Shown here piece by piece: positions 46,849 to 54,893 of a stretch of DNA of 64,000 bases (its first letter is position 1; every line of letters starts with the position of its first letter). A program made the position numbers and the translations under genes. Origin of the DNA: Magnetococcales bacterium HCHbin5 (GTDB lineage Bacteria; Pseudomonadota; Magnetococcia; Magnetococcales; Magnetaquicoccaceae). The notes under the pieces are model-generated. The model saw only the letters and a list, made by a program, of their open reading frames with translations, made no database searches and was not told where the DNA came from. The stretch is from NCBI GenBank assembly GCA_002753505.1, contig PEAG01000001.1, forward strand, positions 62,001-126,000. The letters run 5' to 3'.

Positions 46849-48603
46849 ATGGCAGAAGAGGCGGTTATTGGCATTGATCTGGGTACTACCAACTCGGAAG
46901 TGGCTATTTATCATCAGGGGCGCGTTACGGTTATCCCGGATGCCGATGGACGAAAAATTTTGCCTTCCTTTGTTGGTGTTGCGGAGGATGGTTCGCTGCT
47001 GGTGGGTGAAGAGGCGCGCAACCAGTATATCGTTTTTCCCGAGCGGACCATTCGCTCCATCAAACGCCGCATGGGCGAGTCTGCGTCGGTGCAAATGGCC
47101 GACCAAAGCTATCTGCCGCAGGAGGTCTCCGCCATTATCCTGAAACGCTTGAAGGCCATTGCCGAGGCTCACCTGGGACAGCCTGTTCGGAAGGCAGTCA
47201 TTACGGTACCAGCCTATTTTTCCGATGCCCAACGCCAGGCTACGCGCGAGGCAGGTGAAATTGCCGGGTTGGATGTGTTGCGCATGATCAATGAGCCGAC
47301 TGCTGCTGCCTTGGTTTATGAGGCGGGTAAACAGGAGGGCAAGAAAATATTGGTGTATGATCTGGGTGGTGGCACCTTTGACGTCTCTGTGGTTCGCATC
47401 GAGCAGGGGGTGGTGGAGGTCATCTCCAGCCATGGGAACAACCACCTGGGGGGTGACGATTTCGATGAAAAGATTGTCTCGCATCTTCTGGCTCAGTTGG
47501 AAGCGGTTCATGGTGTGGATGCCACGACGGATCCTCGTGCCATGGCTCGCCTGCGTCGGGCGGCGGAGATGGCCAAGAGGAGTTTGTCCGATCATCCCTA
47601 TGCCCGCATTGAAGAGGAATACCTGCTGGAATATAAGGGCAAGCCGGTCCATCTCTCCTTGGAGTTGAGTCGGGATGACTACGAAGAGATGATAATGCCT
47701 TTTATTGATCAAACACTGGATGCCGTGCATATCGCTTTGAATGGTGCCAAGTTGACCACTTCTGCGGTGGAGTCGATCCTGTTGGTTGGGGGAGCCACCC
47801 GTACGCCGTTGGTGGTACGGCGTCTCGAGGAGATTTTTGGCATGCGCCCACGTGGTGAGGTTGACCCAGATCTTTGTGTGGCCATGGGTGCGGCCATCCA
47901 GGCTGCTAGCGTGCAGGGTCAGGATGTATCAGCCGTTCTGGTAGATGTCACCCCCTACACGTTTGGTGTGTCCGCCCTGGGTGAACTGTATGGTATGCCT
48001 TCTGCCGATCTGTTTGTGCCTGTGATTCACAAAAACTCTCCCATTCCTACCCACAAAAGCGAGGTGTTTTACACCGTGGTGGAAAACCAGTCCCGCGTGG
48101 AGGTCCGGATATTTCAAGGAGAAAACAAGGATGTACGCAAGAATCGACTGATTGGTGAGTTTTTGGTGGAAGGGTTGAGTCGGGCACCGGAGAACAGCCC
48201 GGTGGTTTTGCGAATGGATCTGGATCTGGATGGCTTGTTGCATGTCTCTGCGACGGAGAAGAGAACCGGCATGTCAAAACGTGTCACCATTAACGATGCC
48301 TTAAAGCATTTGGATGCGGCCGCCATGGCCGAGGCGCGGATTCGTTTGGACGGATTGTTCGGGGAAAATGATGACGAGTCGGTTGCAGATGCGCGCACCG
48401 CAGGAGGGCACCAAGAGGGGGTGATGGTGCAAGCCCTGATTGAAAAGGCGGAACGAATGCTGGAGCAGGCCTCTTCGGATGATCAAGAGGAGATGATCAA
48501 CCTGATCGAGGAGATCCGTCAGGCATTGGAGGATCAGGATCATGGATCCATAAAAGAACTCTGTGAGGCGTTGTCAGAAATTTTGTTCTATATGGAGACG
48601 TAA
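46849..48603 (+). CDS. Hsp70-family chaperone (DnaK paralogue)
   Basis: A 584-residue Hsp70. Nucleotide-binding motifs are complete: VIGIDLGTTNSEVAI, AVITVPAYFSDAQRQATREA, MINEPTAAALVYEAG, VYDLGGGTFDVSVV, HLGGDDFDEKI and ILLVGGATRTPLV. The interdomain linker and substrate domain start at VSAVLVDVTPYTFGV. It is about 55 residues shorter than DnaK, with a reduced lid and no disordered EExDxx-like tail. It lies in one operon with TPR, J and GrpE proteins, so it forms a separate chaperone system with its own partners. HscC-like chaperones are the closest concept, but their usual neighbours differ. Confidence 0.92.
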   Translation: MAEEAVIGIDLGTTNSEVAIYHQGRVTVIPDADGRKILPSFVGVAEDGSLLVGEEARNQYIVFPERTIRSIKRRMGESASVQMADQSYLPQEVSAIILKRLKAIAEAHLGQPVRKAVITVPAYFSDAQRQATREAGEIAGLDVLRMINEPTAAALVYEAGKQEGKKILVYDLGGGTFDVSVVRIEQGVVEVISSHGNNHLGGDDFDEKIVSHLLAQLEAVHGVDATTDPRAMARLRRAAEMAKRSLSDHPYARIEEEYLLEYKGKPVHLSLELSRDDYEEMIMPFIDQTLDAVHIALNGAKLTTSAVESILLVGGATRTPLVVRRLEEIFGMRPRGEVDPDLCVAMGAAIQAASVQGQDVSAVLVDVTPYTFGVSALGELYGMPSADLFVPVIHKNSPIPTHKSEVFYTVVENQSRVEVRIFQGENKDVRKNRLIGEFLVEGLSRAPENSPVVLRMDLDLDGLLHVSATEKRTGMSKRVTINDALKHLDAAAMAEARIRLDGLFGENDDESVADARTAGGHQEGVMVQALIEKAERMLEQASSDDQEEMINLIEEIRQALEDQDHGSIKELCEALSEILFYMET

Positions 48604-48607
48604 GCGG

Positions 48608-49003
48608 ATGATGGTGAATCGGTGTCCGGCCTGCGGTGCTAGAAATCCCGGGGTGGAAGTGTGTCGTCGTTGTGAATGTGAATTATTGGGTTTGGCCCGT
48701 ATTCTGGATACGGCGCGGTATGAAGAACAACAATCCGTGCGCTGTTTATTGCGTGGGGAGATCGCCCAGGCGCGTACGCATGCTGAACACGCCAGGATAT
48801 TGGACCAGCGAGGGCTTGGCTCCGTGTTGACCGGGTTTTTATCCTGGGCTGATACAACGCAGTCTCTGGTTTCAAGTTGGCGGGCGGATGGCGTGTTACC
48901 ACCAGACAACCGGGTAGCGTCGCCCGGGTGCCAGGTTGTTGATCAGCACGGCTACCAGCAGCAGACAGAGGGCCCCCAGACCTACGGGGGCCAGCACGTA
49001 TGA
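48608..49003 (+). CDS. Small zinc-ribbon protein ending the Hsp70 operon
   Basis: A 131-residue protein, five bases past hsp70. The N-terminus MVNRCPACGARNPGVEVCRR with CECELL gives CxxC and CxxC pairs of a zinc ribbon. Residues 25-75 are helical (LARILDTARYEEQQSVRCLL, then RGEIAQARTHAEHARIL), resembling a single TPR-like hairpin. The final 36 residues (from about 48896) run antisense through the coding end of the convergent HPP gene and look low in structure, so the gene may have lost its original stop. ATG 48608 and 48611 are both possible. A role as a client or cofactor of the chaperone is inference from position. Confidence 0.6.
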   Translation: MMVNRCPACGARNPGVEVCRRCECELLGLARILDTARYEEQQSVRCLLRGEIAQARTHAEHARILDQRGLGSVLTGFLSWADTTQSLVSSWRADGVLPPDNRVASPGCQVVDQHGYQQQTEGPQTYGGQHV

Positions 49004-49468
49004 ATAACCCAGATGATGCAGCCGTTCCGAACCGATCACCGCAATCAGGGCTGTAGCTCCTCCTGGGGGGTGCAGTGTCCTGGTCAGGTGCATGCAGGCG
49101 ATGGCCAGGGAGACCGCCAGGGCAGCGGCCAGCCAGGGAATATTGCCAGTCCATTGAAACAGCATCACCCCTACCACAGCGGAAACCAGATGACCGCCAA
49201 TCAGATTGCGGGGCTGAGCCAATGGGCTGTTGGGGGCACCATAGATGAGTACAGCCGAGGCCCCGAATGAGCCGATCAACAGTGACCAATCGGCCGGTGC
49301 AAAAAAGCGGGCGTCCAAAAACGCCACCAGACCAATACCCAGTACTGCGCCCAACCAGGACCAAAAAACCTCTGCGGAGTTGACGGCAGGGGGAATTTGA
49401 CCGCCGCCCTGCATTTTTTGCAGATAGCGGCGCAGGGGGGAAGGGTGAGGGGATTCAGACACGGGCAC
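48896..49468 (-). CDS. HPP-family integral membrane protein
   Basis: A 190-residue protein with four hydrophobic membrane segments and the HPP motif (RTLHPPGGATALIAVIG) that names the family. Other typical parts are SLLIGSFGASAVLIYGAP, SPLAQPRNLIGGHLVSAVVG and the end LINNLAPGRRYPVVWW. A plant member transports nitrite into chloroplasts; the bacterial substrate is unknown. GTG 49468 is used, with AAAGGA upstream. Its 3' end overlaps the zinc-ribbon gene on the other strand by 108 bases. It follows the thiamine-binding gene on the same strand after a 71-base gap. Confidence 0.88.
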   Translation of the reverse strand: MPVSESPHPSPLRRYLQKMQGGGQIPPAVNSAEVFWSWLGAVLGIGLVAFLDARFFAPADWSLLIGSFGASAVLIYGAPNSPLAQPRNLIGGHLVSAVVGVMLFQWTGNIPWLAAALAVSLAIACMHLTRTLHPPGGATALIAVIGSERLHHLGYSYVLAPVGLGALCLLLVAVLINNLAPGRRYPVVWW

Positions 49469-49539
49469 TCTGTCCTTTGATGGAGTTACAAGGGGCTGTA
49501 AAACAACACGTTGACTCTATTGGGCATCTGAACACGCCC

Positions 49540-49851
49540 TCAGACCTTGACGGATCGCCCCAGTTTTTTGGTTACGCTGTCAATCTTACCCGTCAAGCGA
49601 CCCTCTTTGTCTTTGCGAAAATCTCCCCGCATGGAGATCGAGATGCGATTGCAGTCCGATTGCATCGTTGTCAGGCACTCTTTGACCACGGCCATACAGG
49701 CATCCCATTCCCCTTCCAGGCAGGTACCCATGGGGCCCAGCTTGTAGGGCAGGCCACTTTTGTCAATAATATCCAGGGAGCGGGCTACATAGGTACTGAC
49801 GCTTTCGCCCTTGTCCAGGGGTGTCATGGAAAACTCAAGCAACAGGCTCAT
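49540..49851 (-). CDS. MTH1187/YkoF-type thiamine-binding protein
   Basis: A 103-residue protein of the MTH1187 family (DUF77), small ferredoxin-fold proteins of which some bind thiamine or its precursors. Family features are LLLEFSMTPLDKGESVSTYV, YKLGPMGTCLEGEWDACMAV and the C-terminal basic stretch KLTGKIDSV-like (RLTGKIDSVTKKLG). It is too small to be an enzyme and probably buffers or senses thiamine. The start overlaps the AmpG-like gene end by 17 bases. Confidence 0.85.
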   Translation of the reverse strand: MSLLLEFSMTPLDKGESVSTYVARSLDIIDKSGLPYKLGPMGTCLEGEWDACMAVVKECLTTMQSDCNRISISMRGDFRKDKEGRLTGKIDSVTKKLGRSVKV

Positions 49852-51229
49852 CGACTTTTTCTCCTTCCAGCGAGGGGTGAACGACTGAAAAACGCCGCAT
49901 CATCAGCCACAACAGGGCCAAACCGGGCAGGGCGGCCAGGGTGGTTACCAGAAAAAAGGCTGTCCAACTCATGTGATCGGCCATGGAGCCTCCAAAGGAG
50001 GCCAGCAAGGTTCTGCCAAAGGCCATGAAAGAGGATAACAACGCATACTGGGTAGCCGTGTAGGCAATATTGCACAATGAGGAGAGATAGGCAACAAAGG
50101 CTGCCGTTCCCATGCCACCGCTAAAATTTTCGATGGCAATGGTTGCGGTCAAGACGCCAAGATTATGGCCTGTTTGAGCCAGAATCACAAACATGAGATT
50201 GGAGAGCATCTGCAATATGCCGCAATACAGCAGGGGTTTCATGATACCCATCCGACTGACCATGACGCCCCCCACCATGCTGCCAACCAGGGTGGCGGCG
50301 AGGCCGAAAAGTTTGCTGATGTTGGCAATGTCAATTTTTGAAAAGGCCAGTTCCAGATAAAATGGATTGCTCATGACCCCGGCCAAGGTATCACCCAGTT
50401 TATAAAACAGTATGAACAGCAAGGTGACCATCCAACTGTCCCGGCGCATAAAATCCGCAAAAGGGGCGATCACTGCCCGGGAGATCCAGCCGGTAATGCG
50501 GCCCAATGGCCCGTCCCATTGGGACCACGTTTGCAGCAAGGTGGCGATTTTTCCTTTCTGGAGCGGGTCCGCACGGTGCTCTATTTTGGCTGGTTCCGGG
50601 TTGAGCAGGATGGTGATCATGCCGACGCTCATCAGAGCCGCCATCAGCGTATAGGTGATCAGCCAACCAAAAAAGGTGGCCAAATAAAGGGCCACTGCCC
50701 CGGAGACCAGCATACCCAACCGATAGCCAAGAACGGACATGGCCGCTCCGGCTCCATATTCTTTTTCGGAAAGAATTTCAACCCGATAGGCATCGATGAC
50801 AATATCTTGACTGGCGGACCAGAAGGCGGTACACAGGGCCAGCATGGCGGTGGTGAACGGGGCCTCGCTGGGTTTGGTCAAACCCAGGAAAAAGAGGGAG
50901 ATCATCAAGGCCACCTGGGTTAAAATGGCCCAACTGCGGCGACGCCCCAACCAGGGGGTCAGCAGGGGAATGGCAAGCTGGTCTATCAATGGTGACCAGA
51001 TAAATTTAAAAGTATAGGGGATGCCTGTCAGTGCGAACAGACCGATGGAAGTTTTGCTGATGCCCTCCTCGGCCAACCAGAGGGAGAGGGTACCGAAGGT
51101 CAGTGCCAGTGGCAGCCCACTGGAAAATCCCAGCAACAGAATGCTGACCACCCGTCTTTCGGTATAGACAGAGCAGGCTTGCAGCCACTGACGGACGGGA
51201 TGAGAGCGCGGCAATAAATTGAATGGCAT
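49835..51229 (-). CDS. AmpG-like MFS permease
   Basis: A 464-residue major-facilitator transporter with about 12 membrane segments. The N-terminal region LLLGFSSGLPLALTFGTLSL, SKTSIGLFALTGIPYTFKFI, SPLIDQLAIPLL and LGRRRSWAILTQ are typical of AmpG, which imports anhydromuropeptides from peptidoglycan turnover. DIVIDAYRVEIL is another family block. The start at 51229 (MPFNLLPRSHPVRQW) is chosen because the first membrane segment follows soon after. It heads a minus-strand run with the thiamine-binding and HPP genes. Acetyl-CoA-transporter-like MFS proteins are an alternative, but AmpG fits better. Confidence 0.85.
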   Translation of the reverse strand: MPFNLLPRSHPVRQWLQACSVYTERRVVSILLLGFSSGLPLALTFGTLSLWLAEEGISKTSIGLFALTGIPYTFKFIWSPLIDQLAIPLLTPWLGRRRSWAILTQVALMISLFFLGLTKPSEAPFTTAMLALCTAFWSASQDIVIDAYRVEILSEKEYGAGAAMSVLGYRLGMLVSGAVALYLATFFGWLITYTLMAALMSVGMITILLNPEPAKIEHRADPLQKGKIATLLQTWSQWDGPLGRITGWISRAVIAPFADFMRRDSWMVTLLFILFYKLGDTLAGVMSNPFYLELAFSKIDIANISKLFGLAATLVGSMVGGVMVSRMGIMKPLLYCGILQMLSNLMFVILAQTGHNLGVLTATIAIENFSGGMGTAAFVAYLSSLCNIAYTATQYALLSSFMAFGRTLLASFGGSMADHMSWTAFFLVTTLAALPGLALLWLMMRRFSVVHPSLEGEKVDEPVA

Positions 51230-51436
51230 GGTGATTCTCTGTCGATAGGTGTAGGCTGGTTGGTATGCTAACACGCTTTGTTCTCCGGTGGAACGGCATG
51301 GCGTATTTGACGGGATTTTATTCGTCCTGGCCTGGTTTTCGTCAACATAATGACAGTCGATGCCTGTTTGTGCCATGTACCGTTGTTCCGGAGGGGGGAT
51401 GAACAGCCATATGATCGATTTGGGATGGACCATGTC

Positions 51437-51862
51437 ATGAGTATTCGCAAAACAGCCACTCTGCTCAACCATCTGGATCCGCGTCATGCCCTGAAATTGT
51501 TGGCTTATGTGGATGAAAGAGATGAGAAGCTGGCGCGTCAACTGCGTGACGAAATGTTCCTGTTTATCGATCTGTTGCGGGTGGATGAACGGGGATTGCA
51601 ACATTTATTGCGGGTGGTGGAGCAGAGTGTGTTGATCATGGCTCTCAAGGGAGCGGATTGGCCGTTGCTGGAAAAAATATTGGACAACCTTTCCCCCCGG
51701 GCGGCTGAAACGGTTCGGGAAGAGTTGGCGGCTTTGGGACCGGTCAAGGCCAGACAGGTGCAGGCGGCGCGGCAGACGGTGATGCAGACGGCGCAGCAGT
51801 TGCAGTCCAGGGGCTTGTTGTGGTTTGTCGATCAGGGGTGTAACAAGGATTATATCTACTGA
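51437..51862 (+). CDS. Orphan FliG C-terminal-domain protein
   Basis: A 141-residue protein matching only the last middle-domain helices and C-terminal domain of the flagellar switch protein FliG. LLAYVDERDEKLARQLRDEM is followed by FLFIDLLRVDERGLQHLLRV, QSVLIMALKGADWPLLEKIL, and RAAETVREELAALGPVKARQ. The charged motor-facing helix that interacts with the stator is recognisable. The FliF-binding N-terminal domain is absent, and no flagellar gene is adjacent. It may be a truncated relic or a regulator of the motor. ATG 51437 (MSIRKTATLL) was chosen by domain extent. Confidence 0.75.
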   Translation: MSIRKTATLLNHLDPRHALKLLAYVDERDEKLARQLRDEMFLFIDLLRVDERGLQHLLRVVEQSVLIMALKGADWPLLEKILDNLSPRAAETVREELAALGPVKARQVQAARQTVMQTAQQLQSRGLLWFVDQGCNKDYIY

Positions 51863-51899
51863 ATCGGGCGTGGAGGATGGTGACCGGCTTCAAACGATC

Positions 51900-51940
51900 G
51901 CAGGAGCCCGGGGAGCGTCACGCTCCCCAGACCCCTGCAA
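51900..51940. repeat. REP-like palindrome, copy D
   Basis: The cleanest copy of the dispersed unit: GGGGAGCG at 51910-51917, TCA, CGCTCCCC at 51921-51928, enclosed by GCAGG at 51900 and CCTGC near 51934. It sits between convergent gene ends and lies only eight bases from the stop of the truncated recombinase. Confidence 0.7.
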
Positions 51941-51947
51941 CCGCTTA

Positions 51948-52784
51948 CTACAGAATGCCAGGGCCCTGGGCAGTGTTGACCATTCGAAACGGAATACCCG
52001 CAGCCACCGCGCTGGCCACCAGACCGGTCCGCAAACTGAAACCACTGTACTGGGTTGGATTGAGGCCGATGGCCTGAACACGCTCTTTGACAATGAGGGC
52101 AATCCCATGGCCGGTCAAGGGCGTTCCCGACCGTTGACCATGACGGTTGATACCCTGAAAAATCGGACCATCCTCGATTTCAGCCGCCGCCAACCACTCC
52201 TTCATCGCCCGCACCGCACAAACCGAACCCCGGGCATGCAACAGCACAGCACTCCCTTCCGGCAGGTGAATCTCAATCCCTTCACGAATATACCGGAGGT
52301 CGGCAACGGTCAACGTCGTCAACTCGGAACGACGCAACCCGGCTGCAAACCCGGACAAAATCAACGCCTTATCTCTTTTGTCCTTGAGCCGGTCCCCCAT
52401 GCTGCTCACAATCGCCAACACCTGCTCCTTGACCAGAGGCGCAACCTTCCGCTGCTCTTTGCCATGACTGCGGCGAATGCCCGTCAAGACAGACTGAACG
52501 GCATCCGATTTGGTTGGGTCATCCAGCCCTTGATTGCTGTGTGCCTTTCCGATGGAAACCTTCCAGCGAACCAGGGTGGCATACTTGTGGGTCGCCGCAT
52601 GCGCCGCAAGATAGGCCGCCACAGTTTTGGAAGCAGAGGGCACAGACCCGCCCCAGTCCACATAACGACGCAAGTCACCCCAATAGGCCATACGGGTGTT
52701 GTCTGCTAGAACGCCAGCCTGAGAAAATCCCATCTGTACTGGGAATTCAAGGTTCTGGGTAACGGGTGTTGGCAAAACCTCCAT
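51948..52784 (-). pseudogene. Tyrosine recombinase/phage-type integrase, C-terminally truncated
   Basis: A 278-residue tyrosine recombinase. The SAM-like N-terminal domain (about 20-105; LADNTRMAYWGDLRRYVDWG) is followed by a catalytic domain with the first Arg in GFAAGLRRSELTTLTVADL and a Lys-bearing strand. The HxxR box is degenerate (SGFSLRTG; usually SGHSLR), and the chain stops at NTAQGPGIL, where relatives continue for another 30-40 residues with the second His/Trp and the nucleophilic Tyr. It is therefore most likely inactive. ATG 52784 with GGAG is preferred to an upstream TTG. A REP-like palindrome lies just past the stop, at the truncation point. tRNA-Ser is 540 bases upstream. Confidence 0.75.
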
Positions 52785-53326
52785 GGGATACTCCAATTTC
52801 TATTAAGGGACAAAACATAATCGAAGGGAGTACGAGCCGGCAAACAACCGGCGATACCCAACGATGAAAAAACATGAAATTACCTAAATCATATCGTCGT
52901 CGCCAACCCACCCCTGGCTGGCGCAGTACGGGGATCTCATCATGTGACCAATGAGCGGTAAAAGAGGCCCGACCTGGGAACCCACTGGGTGCCTGATATT
53001 CTTTTGCAGTAGTCTCTTTTAATTAAGCAGCAGAGCCAGCAAACACACCAGGTCGGACGTGGTGAGCATGATGCAGCAATGATGCCAAAATGGATTTATC
53101 GATTTTCAGAATCGATCCAATGTGCCAGAGAAGGGATTATCGTTGCATATCTTTCCTTTCACGCCCCGGGAGCAGCCATCCGGATGGTGACCCTGTTTTG
53201 ACCCCCATCGGGTCGGAGTGGAAAAAAGTTTGATTTTTGACGCTGGTAGCTGCCAAAGAAAAAATGGGCCGCAGCCCCCTGTCGGGGTTGACAAGAGTGC
53301 GCTTTATTGTCATTGTAGCGCGCAAA
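52785..53326. other. Gene-free 540-base gap with inverted repeats, upstream of the integrase
   Basis: No coding frame is convincing here. It contains two pairs of complementary segments in interleaved order: TAAAAGAG (52959-52966) with CTCTTTTA (53014-53021), and CCGACCTGG (52969-52977) with CCAGGTCGG (53048-53056). This order allows a pseudoknot rather than a nested hairpin. A further hairpin is ATCGATT-TTCAG-AATCGAT (53098-53116). A relic of a mobile-element end or an unrecognised structured RNA is possible. Confidence 0.35.
53288..53316 (+). promoter_or_regulatory. Candidate promoter of tRNA-Ser(GCT)
   Basis: A perfect -35 box TTGACA at 53288-53293 is followed after 17 bases by CATTGT, a weak -10 box, about ten bases before the tRNA 5' end. 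Position and the consensus -35 favour it; the -10 match is only three of six. Confidence 0.4.
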
Positions 53327-53417
53327 GGAGAGATGGCCGAGCTGGCTGAAGGCGGCACCCTGCTAAGGTGTTGTACTCGAAAGGGTACCGAGGGTTCGAA
53401 TCCCTCTCTCTCCGCCA
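53327..53417 (+). tRNA. tRNA-Ser (anticodon GCT)
   Basis: A complete class II tRNA with genome-encoded CCA. Acceptor GGAGAGA pairs with TCTCTCC; the anticodon GCT is at 53362-53364 in the loop CTGCTAA; a long variable arm (GTAC/GTAC) follows; the T arm is GAGGG-TTCGAAT-CCCTC; discriminator G and CCA end at 53417. It reads AGC/AGU codons. Confidence 0.95.
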
Positions 53418-53496
53418 TTTTTGCACCCATATCCCCTGGCTCACCGAGGGTCTCTGATCCCAACCCCCATCAAGAGCTTTCTATAAAGTCAAGACT

Positions 53497-54207
53497 GTGT
53501 TGCGACTCATCACTGCCCCTGCATTTGATCTCTCTCGCCCTGCGGCTGTTGGTGCGCGGTGTGCGCTGCTTGGGGTGATCTCCCTGTTGTTGGCAGGCTG
53601 TCCGACAGAGCAAAAACAGGAGTCGGCCTATCTTGCCCTGAATGTGCGTGAAAATGACCGCTTGCCGCTGGCTCCCCATGTACTGACCATCCGGGCCAGA
53701 CCGACACCGGCCATGGCAGCAGAGCATGTCGGCACTGCCTTGCGCTTCATGGTATTGGACAAGCGCACCCTTAAAATTCATCGTCTGGTCGCTCCCGTTG
53801 GGCAGCGTCATCCTGCTCCCTGGGGGGGAGCCCTGTATCCGATGGCGTTTGTGGACGATCTGATCTTGCGGGAAGGACGGGCACTGCATGGACCGGAAGG
53901 GTATTTCAATCCGGCGGTCTGGGCACTGTTGGAAGATGGCAATGGGCAACCGCTGCACGAGGGGTGGCTGTTTGCCCGGGATCCCGCCCAGACCGCCTGG
54001 GACCATCCCCGTTATGATATGACCTTCCTGGGGGTGGCAGAGGGGGGAAGCAAGGAGGGGGTGACCAATCTGGAGTCGGCCGGTGAGGCGTCGGGGAGTT
54101 CGGGCCGGGCATCATCCACCAACAAAAAGCGTGTGCCCTCCACCCCAGCCAGCATTCCGGAGCCGCAAGATGAAGGGATGGACACGCTTTCCGATCCAGA
54201 GGACTGA
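53497..54207 (+). CDS. DUF2155-like lipoprotein
   Basis: A 236-residue predicted lipoprotein. A hydrophobic leader ends in the lipobox LLLAGC (Cys about residue 35), so the mature protein would be lipid-anchored. The central part resembles DUF2155: ALRFMVLDKRTLKIHRLVAP, then HEGWLFARDPAQTAWDHPRY with DMTFLGV, which matches the family FxGWMFASSPALxALEHPxYD pattern. The tail of 60 residues is low-complexity and polar (Ser, Thr, Pro, Glu), as expected for a disordered linker. The start is GTG 53497; no ATG precedes the signal. The function of the family is unknown. It ends 24 bases before the deaminase gene. Confidence 0.72.
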   Translation: MLRLITAPAFDLSRPAAVGARCALLGVISLLLAGCPTEQKQESAYLALNVRENDRLPLAPHVLTIRARPTPAMAAEHVGTALRFMVLDKRTLKIHRLVAPVGQRHPAPWGGALYPMAFVDDLILREGRALHGPEGYFNPAVWALLEDGNGQPLHEGWLFARDPAQTAWDHPRYDMTFLGVAEGGSKEGVTNLESAGEASGSSGRASSTNKKRVPSTPASIPEPQDEGMDTLSDPED

Positions 54208-54231
54208 ACGACTCAACGATGCGGCACAACC

Positions 54232-54750
54232 ATGGCATTACGATACCTGTCTGATGCGCAAAGCGCGATGATTTTGGCTTTGGTGGCGGCAGGATCAGCG
54301 GGGGAACGGCAGGAGATACCGGTGGGTGCCGTGCTGCGCGATGCTGCGGGACGATTTTTGGCAGCCTGTGGCAATAGCCGGATTGCGGCCGTCGATCCCA
54401 CCGGACATGCGGAGATCCACGCTCTGCGCCAAGCCGCAACCCGTCTGGGCAATGATCGTTTGGGGGGAACAGGCTTGACGGTTACCTTGGAACCGTGCTC
54501 CATGTGTCTGGCCGCTTTGGCCATGGCACGGGTGGCTTATGTCCGCTACGAAGCCAAAAATTTCCTGCCCAATCAGGAGGAGGAGCGGCTCGATGTGTAC
54601 CATCAGTTGCCGGCGGAAGAAGAGTCTGATTTTGATTTAAATGATGATAATTCATATGTTAACAACAATATCGACGCTTTTTTCAACCAATCTGGGGTGG
54701 ATGCAGGCCTGCTGTTGCGAATTTTCTTTGATAAAAGACGCCAGATTTGA
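54232..54750 (+). CDS. TadA-like (tRNA) adenosine/nucleoside deaminase
   Basis: A 172-residue zinc deaminase. The catalytic HAE motif lies in DPTGHAEIHALRQAATRLG and the zinc cysteines in TVTLEPCSMCLAALAMARVA, as in TadA, which converts A34 to inosine in tRNA-Arg. EIPVGAVLRDAAGRFLAACG is the usual N-terminal block. TadA normally has TAHAE; here it is TGHAE. The C-terminal 60 residues (EEERLDVYHQLPAEEESDFD, then LNDDNSYVNNNIDAFFNQ) are acidic and Asn-rich and replace the usual tail helices. A tRNA deaminase is likely but another nucleoside substrate is possible. It lies between two tRNA-Ser genes. Confidence 0.78.
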   Translation: MALRYLSDAQSAMILALVAAGSAGERQEIPVGAVLRDAAGRFLAACGNSRIAAVDPTGHAEIHALRQAATRLGNDRLGGTGLTVTLEPCSMCLAALAMARVAYVRYEAKNFLPNQEEERLDVYHQLPAEEESDFDLNDDNSYVNNNIDAFFNQSGVDAGLLLRIFFDKRRQI

Positions 54751-54802
54751 TCTAATAGGCCGCTTCGTTGAACGGCGAGTCGCATTGTAGTTCATAAACC
54801 AG

Positions 54803-54893
54803 GGAGAGATGACCGAGCGGTTTAAGGTGCACGCCTGGAAAGCGTGTGTACTCCAAAAGGGTACCGAGGGTTCGAATCCCTCTCTCTCCGCCA
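54803..54893 (+). tRNA. tRNA-Ser (anticodon GGA)
   Basis: Complete class II tRNA with encoded CCA. Acceptor GGAGAGA/TCTCTCC, anticodon stem CACGC/GCGTG with loop CTGGAAA (anticodon GGA at 54837-54839), long variable arm and T arm GAGGG-TTCGAAT-CCCTC. It shares the 3' third with the GCT isoacceptor at 53327. A weak promoter-like TTGAAC lies at 54768. It reads UCC/UCU codons. Confidence 0.95.
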
